Shown here: positions 1 to 5,564 of the stretch, piece by piece
Layout: every line of letters starts with the position of its first letter
How positions within the stretch are numbered: position 1 is the first letter of the stretch
Assembly: GCA_024644425.1 (NCBI GenBank)
Contig: JAHELA010000013.1
Span: forward strand, 1-5,564
Direction: 5' to 3'
Length of the DNA: 5,564 nucleotides
DNA from: Nitrosomonadaceae bacterium
Lineage (GTDB): Bacteria > Pseudomonadota > Gammaproteobacteria > Burkholderiales > Nitrosomonadaceae
Translations under genes and position numbers: made by a program
The notes under the pieces: generated by a model
The model's input: only the letters and a program-made list of their open reading frames with translations
Told to the model about the DNA's origin: nothing
Databases searched by the model: none

Positions 1-323
1 GAGTAAGCAGCTACCATAGAGTTATTGGGGCTTCCATCTTCACAGATTAGTTTTACAGGATAAAATGGAATAGGTGAGCCAGTAGTGCCACCCATAGCAA
101 TATGAAGGGAATCAGTACGGATTATTTCAAACTTAAGACTACGCTCACTCCCTTCCCCTTCTATCAAGTAAATTGTGCCACCGTCTGCATTTGTAATATT
201 CTTTGCAGCAACTAAAATAGTTTCTAAAAGCCGGGTAGTTTCTTTTTCCCTCGACAATGCAATGCCGATATGATTGAGTTCTTTGAGGCGACTCCACAGA
301 TCTTCTGTGGTCATAGTGTTCAT
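1..323 (-). CDS. GAF-domain signalling protein, N-terminal part (possibly GAF/HD-GYP), cut by window edge
   Basis: Only the first 107 codons are present; the gene continues past position 1. The visible protein is one GAF-type sensor region. A helix (about residues 8-25, around LWSRLKELNHIGIALS) leads into LLETILVAAKNITNADGGTI (about 32-51), the usual GAF start, followed by a beta-rich part with RTDSLHIAMGGTTG and PIPFYPVKL. This wording is what I remember from the N-termini of proteobacterial GAF proteins ending in an HD-GYP (cyclic-di-GMP phosphodiesterase) domain. The HD-GYP half is inferred, not seen. The start ATG at 323-321 has AAGGA 4 nt upstream; a second in-frame ATG at 314-312 lies 13 nt from that site and is less likely. 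The gene begins 33 bp after the secretion ATPase stop, with no terminator between, so the two are probably cotranscribed. Confidence 0.8.
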   Translation of the reverse strand, partial: MNTMTTEDLWSRLKELNHIGIALSREKETTRLLETILVAAKNITNADGGTIYLIEGEGSERSLKFEIIRTDSLHIAMGGTTGSPIPFYPVKLICEDGSPNNSMVAAY

Positions 324-333
324 GTCTTCCTTA
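324..333 (-). promoter_or_regulatory. Ribosome binding site of the GAF protein gene
   Basis: On the minus strand the sequence reads TAAGGAAGAC directly before ATG. AAGGA ends 4 nt before the ATG at 323. This short spacing favours 323 over the ATG nine bases further in. Confidence 0.55.
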
Positions 334-356
334 GTTTTTTGATTTCTATTATGATT

Positions 357-2738
357 TTATTTAATACACACTGTTCGTACTTGTTGCATATCGGTAATAC
401 CAGATAATACTTTTTCTACTCCATCTTGTTTCAGGGTACGCATACCATCACCAAGTGCGGTGACTAGCATTTCAGCTACTCGTGCATGTTCCTGAATGTT
501 CTTTTTTAGGGCATCGGTGGCAATCAACAATTCATGTAAACCTACTCGGCCCTTATAGCCACTTTCACCACAAGCATCACAACCTTTTGGCTCATATAAC
601 TTGATTTGTCCTTTATCGTTACCATACTGTTTTTTCCAGTCTGCTAAGATTTCTTTTTGAGCTGCCTCAGGATCAGCTTTAAAGTGCTCAATGTTATTTA
701 ACTCTTCACAGTATTCATCAAGTAACGATTTGATTTCTTGCTCGCTGGCAACATGAGATTTCTTACATTCGCATAAACGCTTAGCCAAACGTTGAGCAAG
801 TATTCCCAGTAATGCGTCTGAAAAGTTGAATGGATCCATTCCCATGTCAAGCAGGCGAATGACTGATTCCGTGGCGCTATTGGTATGCAGAGTAGCAAAG
901 ACCAAATGGCCTGTTAATGAGGCTTCAATACCAATACTTGTAGTTTCTTTATCACGCATTTCACCTACCATGATAATGTCTGGGTCGGCACGAAGAAACG
1001 ATCTCATTACTAACGGAAAAGTAAGCCCTGCCTTAACGTTCATTTGTACTTGGCGCAAGCCTCTTTGAGTAATTTCAACAGGATCTTCAGCTGTCCATAT
1101 TTTGGATGAAGGTGTATTGAGAGATTTCAAGATCGAATGTAATGTAGTAGTTTTACCTGAACCAGTAGGTCCGCATACGAAGAACAATCCATAGGGTTTG
1201 TTAATAGTTGCTTTGAGTTCTTTTAAGTTGAGTGGAGTAAAGCCCATTTTATCAAGTGGAATAGGCTCTCCCGCAGCCAGAATACGCATTACTACATCTT
1301 CCATGCTGCCAACTGAGGGGATGGTGGCAACCCGCAACTCAATGTCTAGGGGACCAAATTTTCTGAACTTTATTTTGCCATCCTGTGGTTTTCTTTTTTG
1401 TGATATATCCATATCACACATAATCTTAATACGCGTTACTATTGGATTTCGATAGCTTGCAGGTATTTCAATATAAGGCATTAACGAACCGTCCCTACGG
1501 AAACGAATTTGTGTTTTTGCTTTACCTGGATAAGGTTCGATATGAATATCAGAAACGCCCATTTTGTGTGCATCAATAATAATTTTATTGACTAGTTTTA
1601 CTAATTCGTTATCTGCCGCAGCTGAAACTTCCTCTGCTACACCTGGAACTGCTTCTTCATCCTCAAGGCTTGATAGCATGTCATCAATATTTCCACTATC
1701 TGCTTCGGCATAGCCGCTAGTACCGCCATAAAACAGATCCAGGGTTGCTTGGAATTCCCGATTAGGGCAGACTTTGTAAATAATCTTGTGCTTAGAGAAA
1801 ATATTATTGACGATACGTGAAGATTTTATTTTTTCGGGATCGGGTGTCAAAATTACTAGCCCTTCCTTCGTATCGTCGATTGGCACCCAGTGGTTGTTTG
1901 CCACGTAATCACGCTTCAGATTCTTTAGTAGCTCTGCAGGTTTAATTCGTTCAGCTTTGAAAGGCTCATATTCCACCCCAAAAAACGAGGCTAATGCTTT
2001 TCCAAGAGAAGATAGTTTGACCTGAAACTCATCGATTAATACTTCTTCAAGTCCAATACCTTTTCTACGTGCTGAACGTGTAGCTAGGTCGAGCTCTGCT
2101 GATGATACAACCGCATCGGTGACCAAATGGTCATACTTTGATTTAACTGCTTTTTGATTTTTTTGACGTTGCGAAAATGCAATGGCTAGCGTTTGGCAAA
2201 GCTCGTTTACCCCATCTACAGCTGCTTGCGAAAAAGGCTCATTAGTTTTGCTATTAAGGAGTTGAACCACCCCTAGTAACTCATCATCAATAGAGCTTAA
2301 TATAGGCGCTACCAACATTTGTTTGGTACGATAACCAGTACGTTTGTCTACTTCTTTTTGAAAATGTAGTTGTGGACTTAGCTCTCTTAGTTCTCTCTCA
2401 TCGTATACATCCTTGATATTAGCTACTTTTTTGCTTAGGGCTATAAAGCCGGCAATACTTTGGTTTGCAATAGGTAGCTTTAAGTCTTTGAATGAGTTTA
2501 GCCCAGTTTTTACCTTAGAGATAATACAGCTCTTATCTTCACTGACGGAATATATGGTCAAGCGATCTACATTAAATAAAGAGCAAATGTCTTTGCTCAC
2601 TTCTAGTATGATTTCGTCAATATTATTTGTAGCGTGTATCTTGTTAGTTACAGCATGCAAATTTTTTGAGAAATCTAGCTTTGTGCTGATGTCAGAATGA
2701 TTGTCTTGAGTAAGTTTAGGTGGGCTAATTGTACTCAT
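357..2738 (-). CDS. GAF-domain GspE/PilB-type secretion/pilus assembly ATPase
   Basis: This 793-residue hexameric-type ATPase would power assembly of a type IV pilus or type II secretion pseudopilus at the inner membrane. Domains in order: GAF (about 25-190); T2SSE_N-like domain (about 205-338, with GLEEVLIDE and LGKALASFFGVEYEPF); acidic linker (345-370); ATPase core. Core motifs are SDIHIEP (396-402), RFRRDG (412-417), Walker A GPTGSGKT (523-530), Asp box TAEDPVE (549-555), Walker B region DPDIIMVGEMRD (585-596, catalytic E593) and His box TGHLVFATLHTN (609-620). A zinc-type element uses C656/C658 and C720/C723. The core looks intact and active. PilB and GspE usually lack the N-terminal GAF, which makes this a sensor fusion. 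No pilus or secretion partner gene is in the window, so pilus versus secretion cannot be decided. The gene follows the phosphodiesterase by 50 bp. The start has no good Shine-Dalgarno; GGA lies 12 nt upstream. The next in-frame ATG is residue 141, inside the GAF domain, so the given start is preferred. Confidence 0.95.
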   Translation of the reverse strand: MSTISPPKLTQDNHSDISTKLDFSKNLHAVTNKIHATNNIDEIILEVSKDICSLFNVDRLTIYSVSEDKSCIISKVKTGLNSFKDLKLPIANQSIAGFIALSKKVANIKDVYDERELRELSPQLHFQKEVDKRTGYRTKQMLVAPILSSIDDELLGVVQLLNSKTNEPFSQAAVDGVNELCQTLAIAFSQRQKNQKAVKSKYDHLVTDAVVSSAELDLATRSARRKGIGLEEVLIDEFQVKLSSLGKALASFFGVEYEPFKAERIKPAELLKNLKRDYVANNHWVPIDDTKEGLVILTPDPEKIKSSRIVNNIFSKHKIIYKVCPNREFQATLDLFYGGTSGYAEADSGNIDDMLSSLEDEEAVPGVAEEVSAAADNELVKLVNKIIIDAHKMGVSDIHIEPYPGKAKTQIRFRRDGSLMPYIEIPASYRNPIVTRIKIMCDMDISQKRKPQDGKIKFRKFGPLDIELRVATIPSVGSMEDVVMRILAAGEPIPLDKMGFTPLNLKELKATINKPYGLFFVCGPTGSGKTTTLHSILKSLNTPSSKIWTAEDPVEITQRGLRQVQMNVKAGLTFPLVMRSFLRADPDIIMVGEMRDKETTSIGIEASLTGHLVFATLHTNSATESVIRLLDMGMDPFNFSDALLGILAQRLAKRLCECKKSHVASEQEIKSLLDEYCEELNNIEHFKADPEAAQKEILADWKKQYGNDKGQIKLYEPKGCDACGESGYKGRVGLHELLIATDALKKNIQEHARVAEMLVTALGDGMRTLKQDGVEKVLSGITDMQQVRTVCIK

Positions 2739-2746
2739 AACATCAT
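2735..2746 (-). other. Three-codon upstream ORF overlapping the ATPase start
   Basis: On the minus strand, ATG ATG TTA TGA runs from 2746 to 2735. Its TGA overlaps the ATG of the ATPase gene as ATGA. A GGA triplet lies 4 nt before its first ATG, while the ATPase ATG has nothing similar at normal distance. The codons also form most of the palindrome AACATGATGTT. This could be a leader for translational coupling or pure chance; a single example cannot distinguish them. Confidence 0.25.
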
Positions 2747-2788
2747 GTTATCCGGGTTAAATAGGGTGAGAAACAGTATCAATAACTT

Positions 2789-3553
2789 TTATAAATCAAA
2801 TACTTGATTATTCATAAGTCTACTAGGGTTAAATTTTTTAGCATATTCTTTAACTTCGTTCATAATTATATCGGCTTCTCCTGGATTTAAATGAGTGATA
2901 TAAACTTTAGGCTTATGTTCTAGTTTATTTAGAGACTCACTCAGCATGCTTGCGCATAGATGTTTTGATGTAATAGCTAATTCCTTTTCTCTGTTACAAA
3001 AAGCGGTTTCTATAATCAGGTAGTGTAAATTCTCGATTTTGTTGACTATTTTCCAGAAGGCATCGTTACTGGTGGTATCGCCAGTAAAAACCAAGCTTGA
3101 TTTTCCAGAATCAAGGTGGAAACCTACTGCTGGTACTACATGATTAGCTGGGAGCGGTGTGATCCTGCGTTCATCTAGCTCCACTGGCATGCCCACGGAA
3201 ATATTCTCATAGCGCATATACGGTTTTCTTAAACTAGGGATCTCAGAAAAGTCGGGCCAAATTTTCCAGTTAAACAAGTGTTGTTTCAGAATTTCTTGTG
3301 TTGCTTGAGTGGCATGGATAGTGAGCGGTTTATCGCGCATATAGCCAACGCTGTCAACAATAAAGGGAATAGAAGTTACGTGATCTAGATGAGAATGAGT
3401 GACAAAAACATGGTCGATCTTTGTCAGCTCATCCAAACTCAAGTCGCCCACACCGGTACCTGCGTCAATTAGTATATTTTCATCTAGCAGCATCGAAGTG
3501 GTACGAAGTGCACCTCCAATTCCGCCACTACAGCCTAGTATCTTTAGTCTCAT
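2789..3553 (-). CDS. Metallo-beta-lactamase-fold hydrolase, probable class II-type 3',5'-cyclic nucleotide phosphodiesterase
   Basis: This 254-residue predicted cytoplasmic enzyme would hydrolyse cAMP (or another 3',5'-cyclic nucleotide) to the 5'-monophosphate. The fold is clear: N-terminal strand LKILGCSGGIGG (3-14), LIDAGTGVGDLSL (28-40), metal motif HSHLDH (53-58), and further likely ligands H138 in PLPANH, D159 in FTGDTT, H198 in SKHLC and H221 in YITHLNPGE. The GCSGG start, ITPLPANH, SLVFTGDTTSNDAFW and YLIIETAF match my memory of betaproteobacterial proteins annotated as cAMP phosphodiesterase. Other MBL hydrolases (RNase Z-like, lactonase-like) share the core, so the substrate is inferred. 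There is no signal peptide. ATG at 3553 is the first possible start because an in-frame TAA sits two codons upstream; its Shine-Dalgarno is weak. It is the first gene of a run with the GAF-ATPase and the GAF protein, which suggests it sets a nucleotide signal those GAF domains might read. Confidence 0.85.
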   Translation of the reverse strand: MRLKILGCSGGIGGALRTTSMLLDENILIDAGTGVGDLSLDELTKIDHVFVTHSHLDHVTSIPFIVDSVGYMRDKPLTIHATQATQEILKQHLFNWKIWPDFSEIPSLRKPYMRYENISVGMPVELDERRITPLPANHVVPAVGFHLDSGKSSLVFTGDTTSNDAFWKIVNKIENLHYLIIETAFCNREKELAITSKHLCASMLSESLNKLEHKPKVYITHLNPGEADIIMNEVKEYAKKFNPSRLMNNQVFDL

Positions 3554-3567
3554 CTGTTATTGCTCAT
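3550..3567 (-). other. Five-codon upstream ORF overlapping the phosphodiesterase start
   Basis: On the minus strand, ATG AGC AAT AAC AGA TGA (3567-3550) ends in a TGA overlapping the phosphodiesterase ATG as ATGA. The same frame stays open back to position 3633 (28 codons, no other ATG, one TTG at 3588), preceded by TAG. No good ribosome binding site precedes it. The arrangement mirrors that at the ATPase start. It could be a leader or chance. Confidence 0.2.
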
Positions 3568-3743
3568 AGTACTTATTCTTTGGTTCAAATCTCGTTCTAT
3601 TTTTCTTTGACCGCCGATATACTTGAGATTAGTCTACACCTAAGCATCTAGGTAAGCAGCGCCTAAGATTGATGGGAAAAATAATTTTCCTGACCTGACT
3701 TATATCGAACACTCACGATTAATCTTTACTATTACTTATTTGA
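3554..3743 (-). other. 190-bp intergenic region between usp and phosphodiesterase genes
   Basis: This is the longest gap in the window and the likely place for the promoter of the phosphodiesterase/ATPase/GAF run. It holds two small inverted repeats: GGAAAA-4 nt-TTTTCC at 3675-3690, and ACCTA-6 nt-TAGGT at 3638-3653. The second sits in a cluster where CCTAAG occurs at 3639-3644 and again at 3662-3667. I found no minus-strand -35/-10 pair worth annotating, no GC-rich hairpin with a T tract, and no gene. Confidence 0.5.
3638..3667. repeat. Nested short inverted and direct repeats (CCTAAG / TAGGT)
   Basis: ACCTA (3638-3642) pairs with TAGGT (3649-3653) across 6 nt. The TAGG can equally pair with the CCTA at 3662-3665. 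CCTAAG is repeated directly (3639-3644, 3662-3667), as is TAAGCA (3641-3646, 3653-3658). The two pairings exclude each other. This could be an operator or leader structure, but the stems are short. Confidence 0.3.
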
Positions 3744-4169
3744 CTATTTCATCAGTAACATTGGTATTTTAGAATGTTGCATCACTTTGCTGGCTACTGA
3801 TCCCAATAGCAAGCCTTTTACTGCTCCTAATTTACGTGGCCCAATGACAATTTGATCACATTGTTTTTCATCTCCATAACGCACAATCATTTGTGCTGGA
3901 TCACCTACAGTAATATGAAACTGATGATTAACGCCCGCTTTATTCATTGCTTCACGAGCAGCCTGTAACTCTTTCATTCCTTTTTCCTGGTGGTACTCAT
4001 TTATACTTTTTTTATCGATGAGCATAGGAGCATTTCCGTGTAATGGATATTGCACATTCATCAAATGGATTTCTGGTGTTTCTTTATACCAATCTAGTAG
4101 CTTGATAAAATCTAGTACGGCTTTATTGGAGGTTTCCGATCCATCCACTGGCAACAAAAATTTCAGCAT
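3744..4169 (-). CDS. UspA-family universal stress protein
   Basis: This 141-residue single-domain cytoplasmic protein has the normal Usp length. It shows the N-terminal strand with LLPVDGSETS (5-14, conserved D9), HLMNVQYPLHG (35-45), the mid-domain strand with ITVGDPAQMI (86-95), and a C-terminal nucleotide loop followed by SVASKVMQHSKIPMLLMK (124-141). ATP-binding Usps carry G-x2-G-x9-G-S/T. Here G110, G123 and S124 are in place but the second glycine is K113 (GPRKLG), so ATP binding may be altered. Family role: stress survival, usually as a dimer, with targets generally unknown. It starts 24 bp after the TerC stop, and its own strong AGGAG lies in that gap, so the pair is almost surely one transcript. 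That suggests a shared stress or metal context, but no specific function follows. Confidence 0.93.
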   Translation of the reverse strand: MLKFLLPVDGSETSNKAVLDFIKLLDWYKETPEIHLMNVQYPLHGNAPMLIDKKSINEYHQEKGMKELQAAREAMNKAGVNHQFHITVGDPAQMIVRYGDEKQCDQIVIGPRKLGAVKGLLLGSVASKVMQHSKIPMLLMK

Positions 4170-4176
4170 GATTGTG

Positions 4177-4181
4177 CTCCT
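4177..4181 (-). promoter_or_regulatory. Ribosome binding site of the usp gene
   Basis: AGGAG on the minus strand ends 7 nt before the ATG at 4169. This is the best Shine-Dalgarno in the window. It lies inside the 24-bp gap to the TerC gene and fixes the Usp start. Confidence 0.75.
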
Positions 4182-4193
4182 ATGATATGGTGG

Positions 4194-4934
4194 TTATGTT
4201 TGTGGTGGCCCTAATGGCTTGTCTGTGTCATCAGCTAAATCAACCAAAGGCAGTTTCTTTCTTAGGGTCTTGGCTGCTAGCCATTTGCCAATCAATATAA
4301 TAACAAGTACGCCACAAACTGGTGATAACCAATGCATAAAAGCTGCATTGGTATTTACCCATTCCTTAGTGACAGTATCGCTTATTACCATATCACCAGC
4401 TATCCATCCGAGCAGTCCAGCACCGATGGTAATAATGACAGGAAAACGATCCATTAATTTTATTACTAACTTGCTGCTCCATACAATAATGGGCACACTT
4501 ATTAGCAGCCCAAAAATTACCAGACCGATACTATCTTTAGCAGCACCAGCAATGGCAATTACGTTGTCAAGACTCATAACTGCATCAGCAATAATGATAG
4601 TTTTGATAGCACCCAGCAATGTTGAGCTGCTACCTATTGTATGTTCATTGTTTTCTGGCTCGGGTTGGAGAAGTTTGATCCCAATCCATATTAAGAGTAG
4701 TGCGCCAGTAATTTTAAGGTATGAAATCTTCAGTAGCGTAAGTGCAAAAAAAATTAGGATCACTCGCAGGGCTATGGCGCCAAATACCCCCCAAAAAATT
4801 CCCTGGTTACGCTGGTTTTGTGGCAGTCGACGACAGGCAAGAGCAATTACTACCGCGTTATCACCACCGAGCACAATGTCAATGGCTATGATTTGCAATA
4901 CCGCGACCCAGAATTGTGGGCTAGCGACCTCCAT
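4194..4934 (-). CDS. TerC-family integral membrane protein (YjbE/YkoY type), probable metal ion exporter
   Basis: This 246-residue inner-membrane protein has about seven hydrophobic helices (roughly 10-32, 46-66, 69-89, 107-130, 136-157, 165-185, 203-222). The two inverted-half signatures of the family are both intact: DIVLGGDNA (19-27; D19, D25) in the first helix and DAVMSLDNVIA (117-127; D117, D123) in the fourth. These acidic residues are the presumed metal site. Relatives in Bacillus have been linked to manganese efflux; the tellurite-resistance name is historical, and no other ter genes are here. The N-terminus SPQFWVAVLQIIAIDIVLGG is the usual YjbE-type start. GAGG lies 4 nt upstream of the ATG, a slightly short spacing. 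The charged C-terminal tail (222-246) is unremarkable. It leads the TerC-Usp pair. No yybP-ykoY-type manganese riboswitch fits in the 75 bp upstream. Confidence 0.93.
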   Translation of the reverse strand: MEVASPQFWVAVLQIIAIDIVLGGDNAVVIALACRRLPQNQRNQGIFWGVFGAIALRVILIFFALTLLKISYLKITGALLLIWIGIKLLQPEPENNEHTIGSSSTLLGAIKTIIIADAVMSLDNVIAIAGAAKDSIGLVIFGLLISVPIIVWSSKLVIKLMDRFPVIITIGAGLLGWIAGDMVISDTVTKEWVNTNAAFMHWLSPVCGVLVIILIGKWLAAKTLRKKLPLVDLADDTDKPLGPPQT

Positions 4935-5009
4935 TATCCCTCAATATTCAAGAAAACATAATTTATAAGGGAAAGAAAACATACTGGTTCTAATTGCCTT
5001 ATAGTTAAC
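4935..5009 (-). promoter_or_regulatory. Possible promoter region of the TerC-usp transcript
   Basis: This is the 75-bp gap between the patatin stop and the TerC start. It holds the 11-bp direct repeat, the TATAAA box and a 7-bp inverted repeat (TATAAGG 4964-4970, CCTTATA 4997-5003, 26-nt loop). No rho-independent terminator for the patatin gene is visible, so read-through from it is also possible. Confidence 0.3.
4950..4983 (-). repeat. 11-bp direct repeat flanking a -10-like box upstream of the TerC gene
   Basis: AAGAAAACATA (plus strand) occurs exactly twice, at 4950-4960 and 4973-4983, a 23-bp period. Between the copies the minus strand reads TATAAA (4967-4962), a fair -10 box for the TerC-Usp transcript. 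No good -35 is visible, so any promoter here may need an activator or may be weak. The repeats could be paired regulator sites; this is inference from spacing. Confidence 0.35.
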
Positions 5010-5564
5010 TTACTCATTATTCTTGCTAGTGCTAGCACTCGCATGTTCCTCAGTGTTAACTCCAATAAATTGGAGTATTTCATTTTTACGTGACATTGTA
5101 TCTTGGTAACCCAGTTTTATTAATGCTTGGCAAAAGGGTTTTTCAAATAGTAAATAACTTAATAGAGTAGAGCCATCGCGTCCCATAGCGCCAATAGCAC
5201 GGTATGCTAAACGCATTGTGAGCGGTAGAGCATGCGAATATCGTTCCGCAATCTTATGGATTTCTTCACTTGGCGAAATGATCATTGTTTCAATTTGACG
5301 TAGCTTCATACTACTATTTTCAAGTGTTTCTCTGGGAATTAGCTGGATAATTTCGTTAATACGTTGCAGACGTTCTAAGTCGACATCTAAACTATCAAGA
5401 AAAATGCTGTTCATGACGTGGCCTGCAATCTGAGCCATTGGTGGGTAGCTAGCCGAATTAACACGATCAGGTTGTACGTTCAGCGTATCGTGTACACCAA
5501 TCACAAGTATTCGTTCTGCTCCCATATGTAGTGCTGGGCTAATAGGGGCAAGCTGACGCATAGA
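5010..5564 (-). CDS. Patatin-like phospholipase family protein, C-terminal part, cut by window edge
   Basis: The last 184 residues and the stop are present. The reading frame is still open at the right edge, and the residue before the first Met is Ser. The segment SMRQLAPISPALHMGAERIL is the conserved stretch just after the catalytic Asp (DG) of bacterial patatins, so the nucleophile GxSxG and the dyad Asp lie outside the window and the Met codon at 5561 is internal. Further family features are ILVIGV, YPPMAQIAGHVMNSIFLDSL and VDLERLQRIN, then a helical tail with LTMRLAYRAIGAMG and STLLSYLLFEKPF. Patatins are Ser-Asp lipid acyl hydrolases acting on phospholipids or other acyl esters; the substrate here is unknown. 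The gene precedes the TerC gene on the same strand with a 75-bp gap. Confidence 0.88.
   Translation of the reverse strand, partial: SMRQLAPISPALHMGAERILVIGVHDTLNVQPDRVNSASYPPMAQIAGHVMNSIFLDSLDVDLERLQRINEIIQLIPRETLENSSMKLRQIETMIISPSEEIHKIAERYSHALPLTMRLAYRAIGAMGRDGSTLLSYLLFEKPFCQALIKLGYQDTMSRKNEILQFIGVNTEEHASASTSKNNE

Noticed and set aside
826..2700. Several plus-strand open frames (826-1068, 1198-1455, 2413-2700) and an out-of-frame minus frame at 698-898 inside the ATPase gene
   Set aside because: All fall inside a strongly supported 793-residue protein and carry no recognisable features.
3607..3635. Plus-strand TTGACC, 17 bp, TAGTCT resembling a sigma-70 promoter
   Set aside because: The -10 matches only three of six positions and no plus-strand gene follows.
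3421..3651. A 76-codon plus-strand open frame over the phosphodiesterase start and the 190-bp gap
   Set aside because: It is mostly antisense to a real gene and shows no family resemblance.
3675..3690. Hairpin GGAAAA-TTTTCC as a terminator after the usp gene
   Set aside because: The stem is six mostly A-T pairs with no following T tract on either strand, so it is too weak to call a terminator.
4219..4968. A 249-codon open frame on the plus strand, antisense to the TerC gene
   Set aside because: It lies almost wholly opposite a clear TerC protein, its translation is low-complexity Ser/Ile/Thr-rich with no recognisable motif, and it has no supporting context. Antisense frames of hydrophobic proteins often stay open.
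4935..5009. yybP-ykoY manganese riboswitch upstream of the TerC gene
   Set aside because: The gap is only 75 bp, AT-rich, and lacks the expected paired stems and conserved loops.
5559..5561. ATG at 5561 as the start of a short 183-residue gene
   Set aside because: The frame stays open to the edge, and SMRQLAPISPALH is an internal conserved patatin segment, so this Met is not a start.

Overview
The window is AT-rich bacterial chromosome (roughly 40-45% GC by eye). All six genes it supports lie on the minus strand, so transcription runs from high to low coordinates. The products look proteobacterial, most like Betaproteobacteria and perhaps Nitrosomonadales. These are a patatin-family protein, a YjbE/YkoY-type TerC protein, a small UspA protein, a class II-type (metallo-beta-lactamase fold) cyclic nucleotide phosphodiesterase, and a GspE/PilB-type ATPase carrying a GAF domain. 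The taxonomic guess rests on remembered protein resemblance only.

Layout in the direction of transcription: (1) the C-terminal half of a patatin-like phospholipase, entering from the right edge (5564-5010); (2) a 75-bp gap with an 11-bp direct repeat around a -10-like box; (3) a TerC-family membrane protein (4934-4194), then 24 bp later a UspA-family protein (4169-3744), very likely one transcript; (4) a 190-bp gap with small inverted repeats but no convincing promoter or terminator; (5) a three-gene run of a metallo-beta-lactamase-fold cyclic nucleotide phosphodiesterase (3553-2789), a GAF-T2SSE_N-GspE/PilB ATPase (2738-357) and the N-terminal GAF domain of a further protein running off the left edge (323-1). 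The gaps in this run are 50 and 33 bp.

The most interesting part is the left-hand run. It combines a predicted cyclic-nucleotide-degrading enzyme, a secretion or pilus assembly ATPase fused to a GAF small-molecule sensor, and a GAF protein that resembles the N-termini of GAF/HD-GYP proteins. No pilin, PilC/GspF, PilT, secretin or prepilin peptidase gene lies within the window. I infer a nucleotide second-messenger module controlling an extracellular filament or secretion machine encoded elsewhere. The individual families are known; the wiring is a hypothesis. The right-hand half (phospholipase, TerC, Usp) looks like ordinary envelope, metal and stress housekeeping. I see no mobile elements, tRNA, rRNA, CRISPR arrays or phage genes.
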